A stretch of DNA of 64,000 nt from Streptomyces coeruleorubidus (GTDB lineage Bacteria > Actinomycetota > Actinomycetes > Streptomycetales > Streptomycetaceae), in contig NZ_CP023694.1 in assembly GCF_008705135.1 (NCBI RefSeq), forward strand, positions 4,197,001 to 4,261,000, written 5' to 3'. The notes under the pieces were generated by a model, which did no database searches, had not been told where the DNA came from, and saw nothing but the letters and a program-made list of their open reading frames with translations. Made by a program: the position numbers and the translations under genes. Below, one piece after another: positions 52,466-60,189 of this stretch. Positions within the stretch are counted from its first letter, which is position 1. Each line of letters opens with the position of its first letter.

Positions 52466-53239
52466 GTGGGATCCAGCGCTGTGCGTGTGCAGGGGCTCTG
52501 GAAGCGGTTCGGGCAGCAGGTCGCTGTTGCCGGGGTCGATCTGGAGTTGCCCGCGGGCAAGTTCATCGGGCTCGTCGGGCCGAACGGGGCCGGGAAGACC
52601 ACCACGTTGTCGATGGTGACCGGGCTGCTCAGGCCCGATCAGGGCACCGTCGAAGTGGTGGGGCACGACGTGTGGCGGGACCCCGTCGAGGTGAAGGCGC
52701 GGATCGGGGTGCTGCCGGAGGGGCTGCGGCTCTTCGAGCGGCTGTCGGGGCGGGAACTGCTGGCGTACAGCGGGCGGTTGCGCGGGCTGCCCGGTGCCGA
52801 GGTCGACAAGCGGGCCACACAGCTCCTCGACGTCCTCGATCTGGCGGGCGCCCAGCACAAGCTCGTCGTCGACTACTCCACCGGTATGCGCAAGAAGATC
52901 GGGCTCGCCACGGCCCTCCTCCACAATCCCGAAGTCCTTTTCCTGGACGAGCCGTTCGAGGGCGTCGATCCCGTCTCCGCCCAGACCATCCGGGGCGTCC
53001 TGGAGCGGTACACCGCCTCGGGCGCCACGGTCGTGTTCTCTTCCCACGTCATGGAGCTCGTCGAGTCACTGTGTGACTGGGTGGCCGTCATGGCCGCCGG
53101 GCGGATCCGCGCGCACGGGACGCTGGCGGAGGTGCGGGGTGACGCGCCCTCGTTGCAGCGGGCGTTCCTGGAGCTCGTCGGGGCGCAGAGCCGGGACGCC
53201 GGATCCGATCTCGACTGGCTGGGCGGCGGGTCCCGGTGA
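52466..53239 (+). CDS. ABC transporter ATP-binding protein
   Basis: A 257-residue ATPase: Walker A GPNGAGKTT, Q-loop region near IGVLPEGLRLFERL, signature YSTGMRKKIGLATAL (variant of LSGGQ) and Walker B VLFLDEPFEGVD, then the switch His in VVFSSHVMELVE. The exporter-type layout fits its partner permease at 53236, whose start overlaps by 4 bp (GTGA). GTG 52466 with GGAGGGAG 5 bp upstream; earlier in-frame starts cross the intergenic repeat. Substrate unknown. Confidence 0.93.
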   Translation: MGSSAVRVQGLWKRFGQQVAVAGVDLELPAGKFIGLVGPNGAGKTTTLSMVTGLLRPDQGTVEVVGHDVWRDPVEVKARIGVLPEGLRLFERLSGRELLAYSGRLRGLPGAEVDKRATQLLDVLDLAGAQHKLVVDYSTGMRKKIGLATALLHNPEVLFLDEPFEGVDPVSAQTIRGVLERYTASGATVVFSSHVMELVESLCDWVAVMAAGRIRAHGTLAEVRGDAPSLQRAFLELVGAQSRDAGSDLDWLGGGSR

Positions 53240-54828
53240 GCGGCTCCACGATCACCCCCGTCGTCGTACGGCTGAAGCTCTCGCTGCTGCGCAACGGGCT
53301 GCGGCAGTCCGGCGGGCGCAAGGCGGCCTACATCGCCTCGGCCGTCTTCGCCCTGCTGTTCGCCGCGCTGCAGCTGATCGGCCTGATCGCGCTGCGCGGG
53401 CACGCGCACGCCGAGTCGGTGGTCGTGCTGGCGGCGGCGGTGCTGGGGCTCGGCTGGGCGGTGATGCCGCTGTTCTTCCCCAGCGGTGACGAGACCCTCG
53501 ACCCGACCCGGCTGGTGATGCTGCCGCTGCGCCCCCGGCCGCTGGTGCGGGCCCTGCTCACGGCGTCGCTGGTCGGCATCGGGCCGCTGTTCACGCTGTG
53601 CCTGCTGGTCGGATCCGTGGTCGCCGTGGCAGAGGGCGGGGCGGGGTTCGCCGTCGGTGTCGCCGCCGTCGTGCTGGCGCTGCTCGTGTGCGTGGCCCTC
53701 GCGCGGGCCGTGGCCGCCGCCAACGTCCGGTTGCTGACCAGCCGCAAAGGGCGGGACCTCGCGGTGCTGAGCGGACTGGTCATCGCGATCGGGGCGCAGG
53801 TCGTCAACTTCGGCGCGCAGCGGCTCGGGGCGTCCGGGCTTGGCGAGCTCGACCCGGCGGCGGACGTGCTCCAGTGGGTGCCGCCCGCGTCGGCGATCGC
53901 GGCCGTACACGCGGTGGGCGAGGGGTCGTACGGTCTCGCCGCCGTGCAACTGGCGCTGACCGCCGGCGCGCTGGCCGCGCTGCTCGCGGTGTGGTCGCGG
54001 CATCTGACCCGGCTGATGACCTCGCCCGACGGGTCGACGCTGCCGGCCGCCGAGTCGGCCGCCCGCGAGCGGACGTCGACCGGGCTCGGGCGGCTGCTGC
54101 CCTCCGGCCGCACCGGCACGGTGATGGAGCGCAGCCTGCGGTACGTGTGGCGCGACCCCAAGACCAAGGCGGCCTGGGTGACGTCGCTGGCCATCGGTCT
54201 GATCGTGCCGGTGTTCAACGCCTGGCAGGGCACCGGGTCCGTGTACTTCGCCTGCTTCGCCGCCGGGATGCTCGGCATCCAGATGTACAACCAGTTCGGG
54301 CAGGACACCTCGGCGTTCTGGATGGTCGCGATGACGATCTCGTCGACCCGCGACGCCTACGTCGAACTGCGCGCCCGCGCGCTGGCCCTGCTGCTGATCA
54401 CCCTGCCGTACGCCACGCTCGTCACCGTGGTGACGACCGCCATGCTCGGCGACTGGCGGCGGCTGCCCGAGGCGCTGGGGCTGTCCTTCGCGCTGCTCGG
54501 CGCGATGCTCGCGACCGGGGCGTGGACGTCCGCCCGCTTCCCCTACTCCATCCCGCAGGAGGGCTACAAGAACGTCGCCCCCGGACAGACCGGGCTCGCC
54601 TGGATCTCCATCTTCGGCGGGATGATCGCCGCCGCCCTGCTGTGCGCGCCCGTCATCGCGCTCACGATCTGGCTGAACGTGACCGCCGACGGCGACGCCT
54701 GGACGTGGCTGCTGCTGCCGGTGGGCACGGCGTACGCGGCGGCGCTCACGGCGGTGGGGCTGCGGCTCGCCGCTCCGCAGACGGCCCGGCGGTTGCCGGA
54801 GATCCTCACGGCGGTCAGCAAGGGGTGA
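53236..54828 (+). CDS. ABC-2-like membrane permease
   Basis: A 530-residue integral membrane protein with about 12 hydrophobic segments (for example AAYIASAVFALLFAALQLIG and TGWISIFGGMIAAALLC-like stretches). It forms a two-gene exporter with the ATPase encoded upstream. The ABC-2 type with long loops (residues about 255-300, TSTGLGRLLPSGRTGTVMER) is common in Streptomyces efflux or lantibiotic-immunity-like systems, but no precursor gene is nearby. Start GTG 53236. Confidence 0.88.
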   Translation: MSGSTITPVVVRLKLSLLRNGLRQSGGRKAAYIASAVFALLFAALQLIGLIALRGHAHAESVVVLAAAVLGLGWAVMPLFFPSGDETLDPTRLVMLPLRPRPLVRALLTASLVGIGPLFTLCLLVGSVVAVAEGGAGFAVGVAAVVLALLVCVALARAVAAANVRLLTSRKGRDLAVLSGLVIAIGAQVVNFGAQRLGASGLGELDPAADVLQWVPPASAIAAVHAVGEGSYGLAAVQLALTAGALAALLAVWSRHLTRLMTSPDGSTLPAAESAARERTSTGLGRLLPSGRTGTVMERSLRYVWRDPKTKAAWVTSLAIGLIVPVFNAWQGTGSVYFACFAAGMLGIQMYNQFGQDTSAFWMVAMTISSTRDAYVELRARALALLLITLPYATLVTVVTTAMLGDWRRLPEALGLSFALLGAMLATGAWTSARFPYSIPQEGYKNVAPGQTGLAWISIFGGMIAAALLCAPVIALTIWLNVTADGDAWTWLLLPVGTAYAAALTAVGLRLAAPQTARRLPEILTAVSKG

Positions 54829-54838
54829 CCGCGGGACG

Positions 54839-55726
54839 TCAGTCGCCTCCGAGGGAGTCCAGGAACGGCTCGATCGCCGCGCACCAGGCCTCCGGCTGGT
54901 CGTAGTGGACCAGGTGGCCGGCGTCGGCGACCTCCGCGTACTGGCCGCGGGGCAGGACGCGGACCATCTCCTGGGCCTCGGCCCGGCCCAGCTCGCCGTC
55001 CAGGCCGCGCACCACCAGGGCCGGGCACCGGACCTGGGCCAGCTCCTCCCAGTGCGCGTCGTACACCCACGTCTCGCGGGAGCGGAGCATCTGCGCCGGG
55101 TCGAAGACCGGGCGCCAGCCGTCGGGGGACTCGGCCATCACCTCGGCGTAGAACTCGCCGCGGGCCGGATTGGGCCTCTCCACCCACGGGTCGTCCTCGC
55201 CGAACCACTTGCGGACGTCGGCGAGCGTGGCGAACGGCAGCGGCCAGGACTTGAACCACTGGTCCCACTCGCGCTGCGAGGCGGCGCCGAGCGCGGAGGC
55301 CCGCATGTCGCAGATGATCAGGCCCCGGACCAGATCGGGGCGCTTGGCGGCGAGCTGCCAGGCGGTCAGCGCGCCCATGGCGTGGCCGATGAGGACGACC
55401 GGCGCGAGGCCGAGCTGTTCGAGGGCGGCCTCGGCGTCGTCGACGTAGGCGTCACGCGTGAAGGAAGCCTGCGGGGGCTTGTCGCTGCGGCCGTGGCCGC
55501 GCTGGTCGAGGGCGACCGCCCGGTACCGGCCGGAGAGCCAGCGGGCGGTGGACGCCCAGTGCGAGGCGCGGCCCATCAGACCGTGGAGTAACAGCACGCC
55601 CGGGGAGCCGTCCGGCACGTCCCGCACCTGATCGGATCCTGCCGGATCGGTCTTGGGCGGGTCGCCGAACTCCCAGGCCGCGAGGCGTACGCCGCCCGTC
55701 CCGGTCACGTCGATGCGTCGCGCCAT
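54839..55726 (-). CDS. alpha/beta hydrolase-fold protein with Ala in place of the nucleophile
   Basis: A 295-residue alpha/beta-hydrolase fold: VLLLHGLMGRASHW oxyanion loop, VALDQRGHGRSDKP, and the acid and His sites VVRGLDGELG and DAGHLVHYDQPE. The nucleophile elbow reads GHAMGA, i.e. Ala where Ser, Asp or Cys is expected (codon GCC on the coding strand). It is therefore probably not a standard hydrolase; a binding, cofactor-free oxygenase-like or pseudoenzyme role is possible. ATG 55726; the upstream frame is not supported. Convergent with the ABC permease. Confidence 0.88.
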   Translation of the reverse strand: MARRIDVTGTGGVRLAAWEFGDPPKTDPAGSDQVRDVPDGSPGVLLLHGLMGRASHWASTARWLSGRYRAVALDQRGHGRSDKPPQASFTRDAYVDDAEAALEQLGLAPVVLIGHAMGALTAWQLAAKRPDLVRGLIICDMRASALGAASQREWDQWFKSWPLPFATLADVRKWFGEDDPWVERPNPARGEFYAEVMAESPDGWRPVFDPAQMLRSRETWVYDAHWEELAQVRCPALVVRGLDGELGRAEAQEMVRVLPRGQYAEVADAGHLVHYDQPEAWCAAIEPFLDSLGGD

Positions 55727-55889
55727 GTCCTGGCACCCCCCAAGCTTCGCGCGGACCGTGGCCGTCATGGGCCGGTCGGTCCTGTGAACCGTGTTCTGCC
55801 TGCCGTGCCTGTCGCCGTTCCTTGTGGTTCCTGCCGGAGTGCACATCCCTGTAGCGCACGTTCCGGTTCGTTCGTCACCCGCAGGTTAT

Positions 55890-55903
55890 CGAATAGCTAT
55901 TCG
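55890..55903. promoter_or_regulatory. perfect palindrome upstream of the hydrolase gene
   Basis: CGAATAGCTATTCG is a 14-bp perfect dyad and by far the most AT-rich spot in the region. It lies about 165 bp upstream of the hydrolase start at 55726, in the right place for a promoter or operator. No known consensus is claimed. Confidence 0.45.
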
Positions 55904-55959
55904 AGGATGCCGTTCTCGCGGGCAACACCCCTCGTTCGAGTGACCACCCTCAAGGATTG

Positions 55960-56100
55960 ATCGCCTCGGCCAAGGGGAGATCTTCAACGGGAGGCGGACC
56001 GCTCGGGGAAAACGGTCCGAGGGGAATGACCCTGAGAGCTCGGGGCTCCGGGTCAGCACAGGGGAGGACAGGCCCCGGCGCCACACGGCGCCGGGGCCCT
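55960..56100 (+). other. candidate structured RNA: three consecutive hairpins ending in a terminator-like stem
   Basis: HP1 55995-56019 (CGGACCG ... CGGTCCG), HP2 56027-56055 (TGACCC-TGA-GAGC, loop TCGGG, GCTC-C-GGGTCA) and HP3 56071-56098 (12-bp stem GGCCCCGGCGCC with ACAC loop). Single-stranded purine-rich linkers (GAGGGGAA, CACAGGGGAGGACA) separate them. The regular order suggests an RNA gene or leader rather than chance. Strand is uncertain because stems are symmetric. HP3 alone could be the iron-regulator terminator. Confidence 0.4.
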
Positions 56101-56345
56101 CTGCGTCCGCACGGCACATCCTTCCGCCCCCCTCCCCGGCCGGGCGACATCGCTGTCAGGCCACGGCCAAGAGCCCTCAGGTCATATGCCTCACGCGACA
56201 GCGTCGCACGGGAAACGGGCGAGCGCTGCCATTCGACGGACTGAATCCAGGATTCGACGGGATCACGCCAACACCACAACGGCCCCACGCACAACGCAAG
56301 TTGGCGACCACCCCGGGACCGCGTCCGCGGCCGGGCTCCCCGGGC

Positions 56346-57038
56346 TCAGGGCTTGGCGACGAACACGTGGGAGGCCACGTCCGACTCCAGCTCGGCCGCC
56401 TCGCCACCACTGCCGACCAGCACACCACCGGCCGACTCCGTCACGCTCACCACCGAACCGGGCTGCACACCCGCCCGCCGCAGCGTGTACATCAGCTGCG
56501 CGTCCGTCTGGATCGGCTCGCCGATACGGCGCACCACGACCGTCTTGCCCTCCGCACCCGGGTCGAGACTGGCCAGCGACACCATGCCCTCGTCCAGGAA
56601 CGGGTCGGCGCCGTCCTTCTCGCCGAGCTCCTCCAGCCCCGGGATGGGGTTGCCGTACGGCGACTCCGTCGGGTGCCGCAGCAGCTCCAGGACACGGCGC
56701 TCCACGGCCTCGCTCATCACGTGCTCCCAGCGGCACGCCTCGGCGTGGACCTGCTCCCACTCCAAACCGATCACGTCGACGAGCAGACACTCGGCGAGGC
56801 GGTGCTTGCGCATCACGCGCGTGGCGAGCCGGCGGCCCTCGTCGGTGAGCTCCAGGTGCCGGTCGCTGGCGACGGACACCAGGCCGTCGCGCTCCATCCG
56901 CGCCACGGTCTGGCTCACCGTCGGCCCGCTCTGGTCCAGCCGCTCGGCGATACGGGCGCGCATGGGGACCACACCCTCTTCCTCCAGCTCGAGGATGGTG
57001 CGGAGATACATCTCCGTGGTGTCGATCAGTCCGGACAT
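56346..57038 (-). CDS. dmdR1: DtxR-family iron-dependent repressor (DmdR type)
   Basis: A 230-residue DtxR/IdeR protein. The HTH is ARIAERLDQSGPTVSQTVARM (shown to mark residues 28-48); metal ligands Met10, His79, Cys102, Glu105 and His106 fall at the DtxR positions. The C-terminal SH3-like domain (residues about 150-230) is present. With Fe2+ it should repress siderophore and iron-uptake genes. The symbol is given by similarity to the Streptomyces DmdR1 group; DmdR2 is the alternative. A long antisense frame overlaps it, as described for dmdR1/adm in S. coelicolor. Confidence 0.93.
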   Translation of the reverse strand: MSGLIDTTEMYLRTILELEEEGVVPMRARIAERLDQSGPTVSQTVARMERDGLVSVASDRHLELTDEGRRLATRVMRKHRLAECLLVDVIGLEWEQVHAEACRWEHVMSEAVERRVLELLRHPTESPYGNPIPGLEELGEKDGADPFLDEGMVSLASLDPGAEGKTVVVRRIGEPIQTDAQLMYTLRRAGVQPGSVVSVTESAGGVLVGSGGEAAELESDVASHVFVAKP

Positions 57039-57253
57039 ACGTGCCCCTCGAATGAGATCTGCCGGAGGCTGGACGGCTCACCGGCGTGTGCGCTGGCCCT
57101 GCACCCAATTCTGCCGGATACCACCGACAACCGTGCCGCGGGAGGAAAAGCGGGGGTTACCCATGGCCCGCGGGGGGTACCAGGGAGCCTTTCACAGCCG
57201 CATGGAGCGCTCCCACGGCCCTGCCGAGCTTTTCACGGCCGTATTGACACCGC

Positions 57254-57269
57254 ACTGGTCCAGACCGCA
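57254..57269 (+). promoter_or_regulatory. DasR-responsive-element-like site with -35 box
   Basis: ACTGGTCCAGACCGCA matches 13 of 16 positions of the DasR operator ACTGGTCTAGACCAGT. It lies 4 bp downstream of TTGACA (57244-57249) and about 43 bp before the SIS-domain gene start. DasR is the GlcNAc-responsive GntR repressor of Streptomyces; binding here is inference. Confidence 0.6.
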
Positions 57270-57312
57270 CCGTGATGCGCGACACTCGGCCCTGAGCCCG
57301 AAGGGACCCCGT

Positions 57313-58068
57313 ATGAGCGACCGCGCGCCGGCCGGCCAGTTCCTCGACGCCGCGATCGGCCTGCTGCGGCGGGTCCGCGACGAGGAGGCCGACAGCATCG
57401 CGGCGGCCGGGACGCTCCTCGCCGACACCGTCCAGAACGGCGGCCGCCTCTTCGCCTTCGGCGCCGGGCACTCCTCCCTCGCCGCCCAGGACCTCGTCTA
57501 CCGCGCCGGCGGTCTGGCCCTGATGAACCTGCTCGCCGTGCCGGGCGTCGTCGGCGTCGACGTCATGCCCGCACCGCTCGGCTCCGCCCTGGAACGCGTC
57601 GACGGCCTCGCGAGCGCCGTCCTGGACAGCTCCCCGCTGCGCGAGGGCGACGCCCTGCTGATCATCTCCCTCTCGGGGCGCAACGCCCTCCCCGTGGAGA
57701 TGGCCATGAGCGCCCGCGCCCTGGGCGTCAAGGTCATCGGCGTGACATCGGTGGCGTACGCCTCGGAGACGAAGTCCCGGCACGCCTCGGGGACGTACCT
57801 CAAGGACCACTGCGACCTCGTCCTCGACTCGAAGATCGCGGTCGGCGACGCGGAACTCACCCTCGACAACGTGCCCGCCCCCTTCGCCCCCGCCTCCACG
57901 GTCGTCACCTCGGCCCTCCTCCAGGCCGTCATGGCGATGACGGCCGCCACACTCGCCGACCGCGGCGTCGAGCCCCCGCTCCTGCGCTCCGGGAACGTCG
58001 ACGGGGGCCACGACTGGAACGGACGGGTGATGGAGCGCTACCGGGACCGGATCTTCTACCGGCACTGA
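57313..58068 (+). CDS. SIS-domain sugar-phosphate isomerase/binding protein
   Basis: A 251-residue SIS protein: NGGRLFAFGAGHSSLAAQD and LLIISLSGRNALPVEMAM are the paired sugar-phosphate-binding strands; the tail TLDNVPAPFAPASTVVTSAL is typical of the YfeU/GmhA-like subgroup acting on phosphorylated amino sugars. The ATG at 57313 is used. The dre-like site upstream supports a role in (N-acetyl)glucosamine- or MurNAc-phosphate metabolism (inference). Confidence 0.9.
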   Translation: MSDRAPAGQFLDAAIGLLRRVRDEEADSIAAAGTLLADTVQNGGRLFAFGAGHSSLAAQDLVYRAGGLALMNLLAVPGVVGVDVMPAPLGSALERVDGLASAVLDSSPLREGDALLIISLSGRNALPVEMAMSARALGVKVIGVTSVAYASETKSRHASGTYLKDHCDLVLDSKIAVGDAELTLDNVPAPFAPASTVVTSALLQAVMAMTAATLADRGVEPPLLRSGNVDGGHDWNGRVMERYRDRIFYRH

Positions 58069-58116
58069 CACTCGCTGTCGGCGCTGAGGCGACGCGGCCC
58101 GGGGCGCCTCTGCCGC

Positions 58117-59514
58117 TCACTCCTCGTCCGACAGCCCCGCGAGATCCAGCGCCGCGGCGATCCGGACCGCCACGTCCTCCGCGTACATCGCGTCGGACCG
58201 CTCGAAGGCACTGCGCCCCGCGCCCCGCAGGAACGTCACGACACCCAGCGTCCGCCCCCGGCTGCGCAGCACCGCGCACAGGGCGTGCACGGCGTCCGGC
58301 GGCCACTGACGGGCCAGGGCCCACTCCCGGGCCTGCTCGGGCGAGGCGGCGCCCGCGCTCGCCCGCAGCGCGCCCACCCGCTCCACACACTGCAGGGCCG
58401 GGTGCCCCTCGGCGTACCGCACGGGCAGACCCGCCCGGTCGGCGAGCTTGCTCGGCCCCGGCGCGCCGGAGGGTGTCGCGGCGACCCGCACCAGCCGTAC
58501 CGGCCCCTCGGTCTCCGCCTCGGTGAGCGCGCCGCCCGCCACCCGGTCGATCAGCGCGTGGTCGGCGAAACCGGCCAGGGCGAAGTCCAGGTGGACGGTC
58601 GCGGCCTCCGCCGGGTCCTCGCACTCGGCGGCGGCCCGCGCGGCCCGGTGCAGCTGCTGCGCACGGAACCGCAGCAGCGACGCCTCCTGCTCGGCCTGCT
58701 TGGCCTCCGTCACGTCCTGGAACAGCCAGCCCACACCCAGCGGAACCGGCTCCTCCGCCAGCGGCGAGGCCAGCCGCAGGAAACCGCTGCGCCAGCAGCG
58801 CCGCCGCTCCCCCTCGGACGTACGCACCGTCACCCACACCTCGGCCGGCGCGGGCGGCGCGCCCTCCGCCAGCACATGCTGAAGCGCGCTCTCCAGCTCC
58901 TCCACGCCCTGCGCGAGCAGCTCCCCGAGCGGCCGCCCGAGCACGGACGTACGCCCCTTGCCCAGCGCCTTGGCCGCGTGCGCGTTCACCACGGCCGGCC
59001 GCAGGTCGACGTCCACCAGCACGACACCCCAGCTGGCGTCCTCGAACAGCGCCTCGCTGAGCGCGATCGACCGCTCCAGATCGATCTGCGCGTGCACCTC
59101 GCTGAAGGCGCAGTACACCCCCGCGGGCTTTCCGTCCGGACCCCGCACGGCCGCCGACTGCGTCCGTACGAGCACCCGCCCGCCGTCCTTCGTCAGCAGC
59201 GCGAACTCGTGGACCTGGCGGCCCGGCGCGTGCATGGCGGACAGCAGCCGCCCCTCGACCTCCTCGGCGTCCGCGCTGCGCACGGCCCACCCGGCGAGGC
59301 CCCGCCGACCCACGGCCTCGTCCGCGCTCCATCCCAGGATCCGCTCGGCCTCGCGGTTCCAGTGCGTCACGACCCCGTCGGCGTCGAAGGCGCACAGCGC
59401 CGCGTCCATGCCGTCCAGCAGCGCGGCAAGCAGATCCGAACCATCCGAATTGTCCCGCTCGGGCTCATCCGGCCCCAGCTCGTCGGTGGTCCCACTACGC
59501 CGGGAAGCACTCAC
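58117..59514 (-). CDS. PAS-PAS-GAF sensor protein
   Basis: A 465-residue protein. PAS1 at about residues 25-140 (MDAALCAFDADGVVTHWNRE, ILGWSADEAVGRRG), PAS2 at about 150-270 (SIALSEALFEDASWGVVLVD) and a C-terminal GAF domain (residues about 290-460) ending in AAALDLAGLSDEE. No kinase, phosphatase or GGDEF output domain is seen, so it may signal through a partner. GTG 59514 with GGGGG 7 bp upstream is chosen over the longer frame from 59574. Convergent with the SIS gene. Confidence 0.88.
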   Translation of the reverse strand: MSASRRSGTTDELGPDEPERDNSDGSDLLAALLDGMDAALCAFDADGVVTHWNREAERILGWSADEAVGRRGLAGWAVRSADAEEVEGRLLSAMHAPGRQVHEFALLTKDGGRVLVRTQSAAVRGPDGKPAGVYCAFSEVHAQIDLERSIALSEALFEDASWGVVLVDVDLRPAVVNAHAAKALGKGRTSVLGRPLGELLAQGVEELESALQHVLAEGAPPAPAEVWVTVRTSEGERRRCWRSGFLRLASPLAEEPVPLGVGWLFQDVTEAKQAEQEASLLRFRAQQLHRAARAAAECEDPAEAATVHLDFALAGFADHALIDRVAGGALTEAETEGPVRLVRVAATPSGAPGPSKLADRAGLPVRYAEGHPALQCVERVGALRASAGAASPEQAREWALARQWPPDAVHALCAVLRSRGRTLGVVTFLRGAGRSAFERSDAMYAEDVAVRIAAALDLAGLSDEE

Positions 59515-59680
59515 CTGGACCCCCTGCAGGCTGCGTCCGCACGTACGGCACGCCGGTTCGCTACTTGCAATCATTCAACTGGAACGTGACCCAGCGCACA
59601 CCGAGTTCCCACAACATTGAAGGAATCGTTGTACGGCGGCGATCCCCACGTCAACGCCCGGAGAACGGCCCGCCGCGGAC

Positions 59681-60096
59681 TCAGTCGATCAACGACAAGG
59701 CCCCAGTACCACTCCCGCGCCGCGCGTACACCTCGATCTCGATCTTCATCCGGGGATCCGCGAGACCGCACACCAGCATCGTCGCGGCCGGCCGCACCTC
59801 ACCGAAGCACTCGCGCAGCACCGGCCAGCACTGTTCGAAGTCCTCCCGCTCCGGCAGCAGGTACCGCACCCGCACGACGTCCGCGAACGAACACCCCGCC
59901 TTCTCCAGTGCGGCCCCTATGCTCCGCAGACACTGCTCGGCCTGCTCCACGACGTCCTCGGAGATCGTCATGTCCGAGTAGTCGAACCCGGTCGTACCCG
60001 ACACATGCACCCAGTCCCCGTCCAGACGGCCCGGGCGTACCCGATCCGCTCCTCGAACACCGAACCGCTGAGAATCGCCCGTCGCTGGTGTGTCAT
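59681..60096 (-). pseudogene. RidA/YjgF-family protein, single-base frameshift near the N-terminus
   Basis: The body of the protein is intact (VHVSGTTGFDYSDMTISEDV, CSFADVVRVRYLLPEREDFE, ARGRAATMLVCGLADPRMKIEIEVYA-type RidA ending with EIEVYA). The true N-terminus MTHQRRAILSGSVFEERIGY reads from ATG 60096 in another frame. One missing base near 60025 (coding strand GCCGTC|TGGACGGG) joins the two: with it the protein reads ARAV-x-DGDWVHVSG. RidA proteins hydrolyse reactive enamines/imines. An ORF from 60010 would make a protein without its first strand. Confidence 0.78.
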
Positions 60097-60103
60097 GGGC
60101 GGA

Positions 60104-60133
60104 ACGGTAGGTGGCCTTCGGTCATACGTCTAA
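60104..60133 (-). promoter_or_regulatory. promoter of ridA
   Basis: On the minus strand TTAGAC (60133-60128) and TACCGT (60109-60104) are separated by 18 bp; TSS would fall within a few bases of the ATG at 60096. It sets the left limit of the IscB element: host DNA extends at least to about 60140. Confidence 0.6.
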
Positions 60134-60189
60134 CGGCTCTTAGCACGAAGACCAGGTGGATGTTCGATCGATGTACTCACCTCGCACGA

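Larger units (their letters stand above)
55727..56345. other. 619-bp gene-free region with a palindrome and a hairpin cluster
   Basis: No protein gene is supported between the hydrolase start and the iron-regulator stop. It holds the palindrome at 55890-55903, the hairpin cluster at 55960-56100 described separately, and near the regulator end a direct repeat ATTCGACGG (56231 and 56252) that flanks the small dyad GAATC-CAG-GATTC. Confidence 0.6.
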
